Shown in pieces: positions 19,599 to 26,458 of a stretch of DNA of 64,000 nucleotides. The first letter of the stretch is position 1, and each line of letters starts with the position of its first letter. The DNA lies in contig UQBM01000007.1 in the NCBI GenBank assembly GCA_900539265.1, positions 1 through 64,000 on the forward strand, in the 5' to 3' direction. Made by a program: the position numbers and the translations under genes. Origin of the DNA: an uncultured Mollicutes bacterium (GTDB lineage: Bacteria; Bacillota_I; Bacilli_A; ML615J-28; CAG-313). The notes beneath the pieces are model-generated. The model had not been told where the DNA came from. It saw nothing but the letters and a program-made list of their open reading frames with translations, and did not search any database.

Positions 19599-21400
19599 AT
19601 GTTCTCCTTTCTCGTCATTTGCGTTAGAATTTCAATCAGCCATTTTATTCGATTAGCACTCTTTTCATATCCATTAGGATTATTTCTTATATACCATAAA
19701 TGCTTATGTTCTATAAGATACTCTTGTAAAACTTTTATTTCATCATCAAAATTTATTAAAATGCCTTCCTTGATATTTGTAAATTTTTTATTTATTGATA
19801 ATAAAACCTTAAGCAATTTTAAACTATTTTTCAGTTCATTTGTTTCAAGCGAACTATTGGCAATTTGTAAAAGTAACTGTGCTTTATTAAAAGATATTTC
19901 TAGCAATTGACAGTTTTTTTCTTCAATTAAATTTGAAAAAATCCTTGTTTTAAAAAACTCTATTGGATTTAACTGATTTCTAGCATGTTCTGCCCATAAA
20001 ATTGCACTAAATAATCTACTTCCATAATCACGATAATTTCCTTCTAATAAATGATATTTAGCAAGTTCAATTATTGTCTCGCATAAAGCATCATCTTTTA
20101 ACATTTTTTTAAGATATAGTATTGCATCATCTAATTCACAAGAACCCCAAGACAAAAGTCCCCCTAAAATAAACCCTAAATAACTAACTGGAAGATATTG
20201 TAAATGTCCAATATCACCCCAATCCGTAACTAAAATTCCTAATCCATTATATTTTTTTGCGGCCTTTGTACTATTAATTATTGTTAAACTCATATCAAGC
20301 ATTCTACTTGTAATAGTTGACCAAGATGAAGTTCCTGGAGCTAATATATATTTTACATCATTTTCAAATAATATTTTTGCATGTTTTTCAAAGGGATAAT
20401 CTTTATTGTAACCCCAATCAATAAAAATAACATCTTTAGGAAGTTTTGAAATTTTTTCTGGATGTTTTACTAAAACATCACCCCAAAGCATTGGAATTTT
20501 ATTATATTTTCTTACATCATCTGCCAAAATATTAAAATATTCAATATAAACTTCTTCAATTGATGTCTCTTGAACTTTTTTCCAACTTTTACCATGGCCT
20601 AGTTCATATGGTTCATCAAAATTCATATTAAAATATCTAGATGATGTATAGGGAAGCATATCCCTATACATTTTTTTAACCAAATTTACAGATTCTTCAT
20701 TTGTGGGATCTAAAGTTGATGGTGCTCGATGGCTTCCCCATATATCAAACCCATTTTCACACTCAGCAAGTCCTTTATATTCATCTATAGCAAGCCAATC
20801 GCTCATATGACCAAATCCATTTTGATTTGGCACAAAATCAATATAATACTCTTGAGCAAACTTTTCTAATTCTAAATAGTCTTTTAAACAAAGATAATTC
20901 TTATCGTTTAAAAGATGCCGAAAACTCTGATATTCAAAAGAAAATCCTTCAATATACAACTCTAAATGATTATATCTTAATGTGGCAAACATAACCACAA
21001 GTTCTTTTAAAGTATCAAGGGTTGGTACTTTACTCCTACTAATATCTAACATTATACCTCTTACTGTTAAATCAGGATAATCTTCTATTTCTAAGCACAT
21101 TTCGTTATCACTATTTAAAATATCTCTTAATGTAATTAATCCATAGAAGGCTCCATTAGGTTGTTTTGCGACAATTGTTATTACATCTTTTTCAATTTTT
21201 ATTTTATAACCCTCATCATTTGTGATATCATCACTTTTTTCAATAATTAAAAGCATTCCTTCTTTTTTATTGACTTCAAACATTTGATATAATAAATTAT
21301 TAAAATGTTCATCAAAACTAGATACCACTTTACTAATTTTTTTTGAATTCATTTTTTCTTTACTAAATATTAGAGTCTTAGGATTGGGAAATAGTTTCAA
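19592..21400 (-). CDS. Beta-N-acetylhexosaminidase, GH20-type
   Basis: A 602-residue protein without a signal peptide, so probably cytoplasmic. An N-terminal GH20b-like domain is followed by a TIM barrel starting near LTVRGIMLDISRSKVPT. The catalytic Asp-Glu pair is likely in FNMNFDEPYELGHGKS near residue 260, with PNQNGFGHMSDW before it. GH20 enzymes release terminal GlcNAc or GalNAc from imported oligosaccharides. The start is a TTG at 21400, six bases after GAGGTGG. It is the first gene after a strong promoter with a LacI-type site and leads the operon with the sugar importer. A GH84 or GH123 relative cannot be excluded. Confidence 0.82.
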   Translation of the reverse strand: MKLFPNPKTLIFSKEKMNSKKISKVVSSFDEHFNNLLYQMFEVNKKEGMLLIIEKSDDITNDEGYKIKIEKDVITIVAKQPNGAFYGLITLRDILNSDNEMCLEIEDYPDLTVRGIMLDISRSKVPTLDTLKELVVMFATLRYNHLELYIEGFSFEYQSFRHLLNDKNYLCLKDYLELEKFAQEYYIDFVPNQNGFGHMSDWLAIDEYKGLAECENGFDIWGSHRAPSTLDPTNEESVNLVKKMYRDMLPYTSSRYFNMNFDEPYELGHGKSWKKVQETSIEEVYIEYFNILADDVRKYNKIPMLWGDVLVKHPEKISKLPKDVIFIDWGYNKDYPFEKHAKILFENDVKYILAPGTSSWSTITSRMLDMSLTIINSTKAAKKYNGLGILVTDWGDIGHLQYLPVSYLGFILGGLLSWGSCELDDAILYLKKMLKDDALCETIIELAKYHLLEGNYRDYGSRLFSAILWAEHARNQLNPIEFFKTRIFSNLIEEKNCQLLEISFNKAQLLLQIANSSLETNELKNSLKLLKVLLSINKKFTNIKEGILINFDDEIKVLQEYLIEHKHLWYIRNNPNGYEKSANRIKWLIEILTQMTRKENIC

Positions 21401-21463
21401 AAAACCACCTCATCTCATATAAATTTTTGCGATCTACCCGCATTTTGCCATATTATTCATCTT

Positions 21464-21492
21464 ATTATACCAAAGAAAACGTTTTTATTCAA
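21464..21492 (-). promoter_or_regulatory. Promoter of the hexosaminidase-importer operon with LacI-type operator in the spacer
   Basis: Minus strand: TTGAAT (21487-21492), a 17-base spacer, TATAAT (21464-21469). The spacer contains AAAAACGTTTTC (21475-21486), the CG-centred palindrome typical of LacI/CcpA-family operators. A repressor bound there would block polymerase. The predicted start of transcription leaves a leader of about 55 bases. Confidence 0.8.
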
Positions 21493-21517
21493 GTAATAGA
21501 CTACTAAAAAACATTAA

Positions 21518-21540
21518 AATAGTTTTTTCAAAAAACTATT
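21518..21540. promoter_or_regulatory. Perfect 11-bp inverted repeat upstream of the operon promoter
   Basis: AATAGTTTTTT and AAAAAACTATT surround a single base. It lies between the terminator at 21561-21595 and the -35 box. With almost no loop it is a better dyad binding site than a hairpin; it could also be a second weak terminator. Confidence 0.4.
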
Positions 21541-21560
21541 TATATCATAATAAAGTTATA

Positions 21561-21595
21561 AAAAAACTAGATAAGTTTGCATTATCTAGTTTTTT
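21561..21595 (-). terminator. Rho-independent terminator after the cytoplasmic GHL10 gene
   Basis: A 14-bp perfect stem (AAAAAACTAGATAA / TTATCTAGTTTTTT) with a 7-base loop and a T-rich 3' arm lies just beyond the stop at 21603. It separates the dipeptidase-GHL10 unit from the hexosaminidase operon. Confidence 0.88.
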
Positions 21596-21602
21596 GTTCT
21601 TT

Positions 21603-22868
21603 TTATTTACACCATAATTCTTTTATAGTGTCTAAAGCTTTATCTTTAATATCATTTTGACCCTTTACTAAATCGCGATAAGTAAAAAAGATTGTTCCAC
21701 TAATATGATCAAACTGACAATTAAATTTTAATTGATTGGCAATTTCTTCAGGATTTTGCCAAAATTCATTAGAACCCATTTGATATAAGCCTTGACCAAT
21801 ATAAAGAATTGTATTAGTTTGTTTGGAAATATCATTCCACCATTTTGTTAAATCATGATATGTTACATCAATTCTTTCAAAGGGGAAATAAACTTGAGGA
21901 ACAACATAATCAATCCAATTTTCCTTCATCCATTTATATACATCGGAATATAATTCTGAATAACATTGTAAAGCTCCTTCAGAATTATATGAACCTTGCT
22001 CCCAACCATCTTTTCTAATTTTATTATTTGTGCGATAGATTGCAAAAGGACTAATACCAAACAATACTTTTTTTCCTGTTTTACTAAACGATTTTTTCAA
22101 TTCATTATGAATGTTCTCAATCATTTCATCTACATTTCGACGGCGCCAATCTTCAAAATTCTCGTTTTCACTTTTGCGATTTTTTAAATAATCTCGTTCT
22201 TCCCTTTCGTAAGGAATTTTCCCATATGGATAAAAATAATCATCAATATGAATACCCTCAATATCATAATTTTCAACTACCTCCATAATGGATTTTGTTA
22301 CAAAATCAATCACTTCTCTATGTGAAGGTGCTAATATTATTTTATTTGCACCATCAACAACAAGATGTTCAGGATGCTTTTTGGCAAAATTTAAATCATC
22401 TAAAGTGTCCAAATATTCTTTAATTGCCTCATCAATATCTTTATGTTCTAAATCAAGTGCAGTTTGACTTACTCTATAAGGATTCATCCATGCATGAATT
22501 TTAATACCATATTTTTTTGCCTCATCAATCACAAATTTCAATACATCAAAACCAGGATCTTTTCCTTCATATCCAGTAATATATCTTGACCAAGGATTTA
22601 AGTTTGATTTGTAAAAAGCATCATTACAAGGTCTTACTTGAAATATAATTGTATTCATATTATAGCTTGCAATATTTTTTACCATTTGTTGTAAATATTC
22701 TTGATATTGTACTACTGAAAGACCTTTTGGCGTATCAATATTCGCAACATTAGAAACCCATACTCCTCTTACATCATCTTTTTTAAATTGATATTTTGGA
22801 ATATCAATTTCTTCTTTAGTATCCCAATATTTTATTGTTTCTTCTTGATTAAACTTTTTTAATTTCAT
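21603..22868 (-). CDS. Cytoplasmic GHL10 (YngK-like) glycosidase-like protein
   Basis: A 421-residue family-10-like glycosyl hydrolase (GHL10/DUF187) without signal peptide or anchor. Family motifs in order: DVRGVWVSNVAN, FQVRPCNDAFY, NPWSRYITG, HAWMNPYRVS, GIHIDDYFYPYG and FGISPFAIYR. The acidic residues of the barrel (DD in HIDDYF) are present. It shares the core with two secreted paralogs upstream (22870-25401 and 26459-29416), which add C-terminal domains. An intracellular copy suggests it finishes breakdown of imported fragments. It starts one base before its neighbour ends and is followed by a terminator. Confidence 0.85.
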   Translation of the reverse strand: MKLKKFNQEETIKYWDTKEEIDIPKYQFKKDDVRGVWVSNVANIDTPKGLSVVQYQEYLQQMVKNIASYNMNTIIFQVRPCNDAFYKSNLNPWSRYITGYEGKDPGFDVLKFVIDEAKKYGIKIHAWMNPYRVSQTALDLEHKDIDEAIKEYLDTLDDLNFAKKHPEHLVVDGANKIILAPSHREVIDFVTKSIMEVVENYDIEGIHIDDYFYPYGKIPYEREERDYLKNRKSENENFEDWRRRNVDEMIENIHNELKKSFSKTGKKVLFGISPFAIYRTNNKIRKDGWEQGSYNSEGALQCYSELYSDVYKWMKENWIDYVVPQVYFPFERIDVTYHDLTKWWNDISKQTNTILYIGQGLYQMGSNEFWQNPEEIANQLKFNCQFDHISGTIFFTYRDLVKGQNDIKDKALDTIKELWCK

Positions 22869-22869
22869 A

Positions 22870-25401
22870 TTATCTTCCTTTTCTTCTTATTAAGATTAAA
22901 CTAAATCCAAATATATAAATCATTAATAAAATACTAACTATATTTGCTTTATTACACTTACTGCATCCTTTAGCACTATCCTCTTCGGTCGGTCTTTTTA
23001 ATGGTTCCCCTTCTGTCTTTTCGCATCTCGTACAATGTTTTGCTTCCTCATATGTTGCATCTACCCAATTATGACCTAAAGCAACTCCTTCGGTTGCTTC
23101 ACATCTTGTACAATGTTTTGCTTTTTCACATGTGGCATCTACCCAATTATGACCTAAAGCAACTCCTTCAGTTTTTTCACATCTCGTACAATGTTTTGCT
23201 TTTTCACATGTGGCATCTACCCAGTTATGACCTAAAGCAACTCCTTCAGTTTCACCACATTTAGTACAAGTCTTTGGTGTTTCACAAGTTGCCTCAATAA
23301 ATTCATGATTACAAGTTTCAACAACATTAAATGTTGGGGTTTCAAAAATCGTTTCAACCTTACCATCACTGACAACTATCTTAAATTTTAATGCCATTGT
23401 TTCTACAGCATATGCATGCCATGAAATTTCAATGGTGTCATCATTTTCCACAATATTTGTAATTTCAGAATCATTATTACGATATACCAAATACACTTTA
23501 TAACTTAATGGATCTTGATTTTCATCACTTATTCTAAACTTTAACTTTAAAGTAGCATTAACTAACACTTCTGAAATCATCTCATCTATTAAAGTTACAA
23601 CAGGAGCAACATTTTTTTCTAAAATACTAAAATCAATTTCTTCACTATTTAAATAAATTGTATTATCATCACTAATAGTGGCCAGATAGTATTTTGCATT
23701 TTCATCATACTCTTCAATGTCAAAATAATTTTTATTCCCCAAATTCATTTTGTATAATTTGCTTGCATCTATTTCGCCATTAACAATTTCGTCACTGCTT
23801 ATAATTTTATATAAAGCATATCCTTTGGCATCATTTACTATATCATAAGTTAATCTATAATTTTTCTCGCTGAGTTCTTCAATTTTTAAAACACTTGCAT
23901 TTTTTTCAATTGTATGTTTATAATTGTAAAAATCATACGTAGGGGTCAAAGCATTCGTTTTCCAAGCAAGCGTATGCATATAATTCATACCTATTTTTCC
24001 TTTACCTATATTCATATTTTTATAGCTAAATAGACTATATCCATCTACTCTATTGCCCGTACTTTGATTATATCTTACTTGGTAATATACTTCATCTTGA
24101 TTACCCCATTCATCAAGTTGATATAGAGCTGTTCCTGCATATAATTTAACTGGTGAATTAACCATTTTTTCACTCCACCAATCCATAATCTCACGATATC
24201 CATCTAAAAGTTGCGTATATGCTTGAGGTATCAAGTAATCAATCCATTCTTCATCTACCCATTTTTTGGTATCCGCAAATAAGTCAGAATATGAATAGTA
24301 ATTATTACAAGTTCCGCTCATTCCTCCCTCTGCTCCACGATGACTTCCAGCTGGACAAGATTCTATAGATGGTGCCCATCTTCCGCTTGGACTAATACCA
24401 AAAGCACAAGGTTTCTCTCTTGTTTGATTTAAGTTTCTAATTAAAATACTCAATCTTTCAATTAACTGATTCACATTTTCTCTTCGCCAATTATAGATAT
24501 CTAAAGTTCCACCCTTACTCAAATAATTTTGATAATCTTGATAATCAATTATCGATTCTGTTGAAAAAGTTAAACCTTTAAAATTTGAATTACTGCCAGT
24601 ACTTAAATAACCGGCATCATCAGGATAAAAATAATCATCAAAGTGTATCCCATCAATATCATAATTTTCTACTACTTCACGAATCGTATTTTCTAAATGT
24701 TCAATCGTATTTTCGCTTGCGGGATTCAAAACATATTTATTTTCTGTTCCCATAACAACATTATGTTCCAACTCTTCACCACTTGCAAAAACGGGGTTAT
24801 CAACATCTGTTCCGTCATAAGCTTTTTCACAATTGGCCTTTAAATCAGAAAAAGTTTCATGCTTACTTTTCTGTAAAGCATCATTATCATAATCATATAC
24901 ATTTCTTACGCTACTGCCAGTACTTTGAACAATTGAAGTTGACATTGTAAGTGAAGCTCGATAAGGATTCATCCAAGCATGATATTCTATTCCTCTTTCA
25001 TGCGTTACTTCAATCATCCATTCTAGCGGATCCCAACCAGGATCTTTCCCATATGCAAATAAAAATTCACTCCAAGGATTATACTTTGATGGATAAAAGG
25101 CATCATTGCATGGTCTAATTTGAAAAATAATAGCATTCAAATTATATTTTTCTGCATTATCTAAAATACTTAAATAATTCTGTTTCCACTCATTGATAGC
25201 TTCATCTGATTTATTCTTCTGTTTAGAAATATCAATATTAGAAACAGTTGCGACCCAAACTGCTCTAAATTCAGTATCTACTTGTTTATACTTTGCCATA
25301 TTGTTAGAATTGGCCCAATCGCTATTGACAGAAGCCTTTACAATAGTACTAGAAAAAAATAATAAAAATATACCAATTAAACCAATGATAATTTTTTTCA
25401 C
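22870..25401 (-). CDS. Secreted GHL10 glycosidase-like protein with Cys-rich repeats and C-terminal anchor
   Basis: An 843-residue secreted protein (GTG start at 25401, GAGGAG site). The signal peptide is followed by a GHL10 barrel (about residues 45-470: FRAVWVATVSNIDI, FQIRPCNDAFYP, HAWMNPYRAS, GIHFDDYFYPDD, FGISPSGRWAP), then two beta-rich Fn3/Ig-like parts. Four Cys-rich units follow (GHNWVDATC..AKHCTRCE.TEGVAL), the last with Tyr instead of the first Cys. The end is GCSKCNK, a membrane segment and RRKGR. GHL10 proteins are glycosidase-fold enzymes acting on extracellular or cell-wall glycans; the bond cleaved is not known here. It is co-transcribed with the dipeptidase gene. Confidence 0.85.
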   Translation of the reverse strand: MKKIIIGLIGIFLLFFSSTIVKASVNSDWANSNNMAKYKQVDTEFRAVWVATVSNIDISKQKNKSDEAINEWKQNYLSILDNAEKYNLNAIIFQIRPCNDAFYPSKYNPWSEFLFAYGKDPGWDPLEWMIEVTHERGIEYHAWMNPYRASLTMSTSIVQSTGSSVRNVYDYDNDALQKSKHETFSDLKANCEKAYDGTDVDNPVFASGEELEHNVVMGTENKYVLNPASENTIEHLENTIREVVENYDIDGIHFDDYFYPDDAGYLSTGSNSNFKGLTFSTESIIDYQDYQNYLSKGGTLDIYNWRRENVNQLIERLSILIRNLNQTREKPCAFGISPSGRWAPSIESCPAGSHRGAEGGMSGTCNNYYSYSDLFADTKKWVDEEWIDYLIPQAYTQLLDGYREIMDWWSEKMVNSPVKLYAGTALYQLDEWGNQDEVYYQVRYNQSTGNRVDGYSLFSYKNMNIGKGKIGMNYMHTLAWKTNALTPTYDFYNYKHTIEKNASVLKIEELSEKNYRLTYDIVNDAKGYALYKIISSDEIVNGEIDASKLYKMNLGNKNYFDIEEYDENAKYYLATISDDNTIYLNSEEIDFSILEKNVAPVVTLIDEMISEVLVNATLKLKFRISDENQDPLSYKVYLVYRNNDSEITNIVENDDTIEISWHAYAVETMALKFKIVVSDGKVETIFETPTFNVVETCNHEFIEATCETPKTCTKCGETEGVALGHNWVDATCEKAKHCTRCEKTEGVALGHNWVDATCEKAKHCTRCEATEGVALGHNWVDATYEEAKHCTRCEKTEGEPLKRPTEEDSAKGCSKCNKANIVSILLMIYIFGFSLILIRRKGR
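23000..23310. repeat. 78-bp coding tandem repeats (Cys-rich units)
   Basis: Four units begin near 23033, 23111, 23189 and 23267, exactly 78 bp (26 residues) apart. The second and third are nearly identical at DNA level, the outer two more diverged. They encode the GHNWVDAT...C..C units of the surface GHL10 protein and are recent duplications, likely to vary in number between strains. Confidence 0.9.
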
Positions 25402-26298
25402 TTATATCTCCTCTTCTTTCCTTTTTTCTACCAAACTGATTGCATTTAAATAATTTTTATAACAAATCAATTCTATTTCGTCTTTGCTAAATCCTCTTTG
25501 TATCAGGATCTTTTCAATATTGGAAGCATCCTTGTGAGAGGATAAATCATCTAAATTAGCATTATTATAGTCATTTAAAAAATGCATCATATCAAGTCCT
25601 AACATAACATGATCAATACCAAGATAATTTCCTAAATATATAATATGATCAACTAACCCATTAATGTTTTGTTTTGCTTTTTCATAAGAAACAAAATTTC
25701 TTGCAGAATTAACACCAACATATCCATTAAGTTCCTTCAAAGCCTTTAATTGATCATCATTTAAGTTTCTCCTATGATTACTAAGTGTAAAAGCATTTGA
25801 ATGACTCGCCATTAAAATTTTAGGGTTTTCATTTAATACATCATAGAAACTTTTAATATTTAAATGTGAAACATCAATTATCATATTATGATTATTCATA
25901 TATTTTATAATTTTTTTACCATCTTCTTTTAAACCATGATCACTTGCTCCTGCAACACCAGTTGCAAAATGATTTTCTTCATTCCAAGTAAGACTAGCAT
26001 GTCTAATTCCTTTTTGATATAACACATTTAATTCATCAATATTTTTAACATTTCGCAAACCCTCTAAACCATATAAGACATCAAATTCTTTTTCATATGG
26101 TTTAAATGCATTAATAGCGATGTCATAAGCCCTTTGAATATCAAAATCAGTTTCGCTATAGACAACCCAAATACCTCCCACGATACCACCTTTTTTTAAA
26201 TCATCAAGATGATATTTGGTAAAAACATCTTTTTCACCATTAATTGTTCTATTATACAGATTAAACATTATATCACTATGTGTATCATACATTTTCAT
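25402..26298 (-). CDS. Membrane dipeptidase-family (M19) peptidase
   Basis: A protein of about 298 residues. I start it at the ATG at 26298, behind GAGGTGGTGA; an ATG 24 bases upstream overlaps the -10 box and is excluded. The zinc-binding motif THSDIM (HxD) is at the N-terminus; LEGLRN, DVSHLN and SHSNAF supply the bridging Glu and later His ligands, and GLDMMHFL the C-terminal acidic residues. M19 enzymes cleave dipeptides, often with D-residues, and are zinc dependent. There is no signal peptide. It lies directly before the second GHL10 gene. In this setting it could process cell-wall-derived peptides, which is an inference from context. Confidence 0.85.
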   Translation of the reverse strand: MKMYDTHSDIMFNLYNRTINGEKDVFTKYHLDDLKKGGIVGGIWVVYSETDFDIQRAYDIAINAFKPYEKEFDVLYGLEGLRNVKNIDELNVLYQKGIRHASLTWNEENHFATGVAGASDHGLKEDGKKIIKYMNNHNMIIDVSHLNIKSFYDVLNENPKILMASHSNAFTLSNHRRNLNDDQLKALKELNGYVGVNSARNFVSYEKAKQNINGLVDHIIYLGNYLGIDHVMLGLDMMHFLNDYNNANLDDLSSHKDASNIEKILIQRGFSKDEIELICYKNYLNAISLVEKRKEEEI

Positions 26299-26313
26299 TT
26301 TATCACCACCTCT

Positions 26314-26342
26314 ATTATACATATTTTATTTACTTTTATCAA
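26314..26342 (-). promoter_or_regulatory. Promoter of the dipeptidase-GHL10 unit
   Basis: Minus strand: TTGATA (26337-26342), 17 bases, TATAAT (26314-26319) preceded by ATG as an extended element. The ribosome binding site follows immediately, so the predicted leader is only about 8-10 bases. Confidence 0.75.
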
Positions 26343-26380
26343 CCCTATTGAAAAAAGAAAATTCCAAATTATCATTTATA

Positions 26381-26437
26381 AAAAAATACATTAGATTTTA
26401 AGTAATTATTTTGAAATACTTATCTAATGTATTTTTT
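26381..26437 (-). terminator. Terminator after the third GHL10 gene
   Basis: A 16-base perfect arm pair (AAAAAATACATTAGAT / ATCTAATGTATTTTTT) with a 25-base loop and T-run lies just beyond the stop at 26459. It ends the tyrS-hydrolase-deacetylase-GHL10 transcript. Confidence 0.82.
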
Positions 26438-26458
26438 TATTTATTTTGATTATTATAG

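Noticed and set aside
23000..23310. Plus-strand gene over the Cys-rich repeats
   Set aside because: The opposite strand of a 78-bp coding repeat stays open by chance; it has no ribosome binding site and a clear gene lies on the minus strand.
26299..26322. Upstream start for the dipeptidase gene
   Set aside because: This ATG overlaps the -10 box, and the ribosome binding site lies downstream of it.
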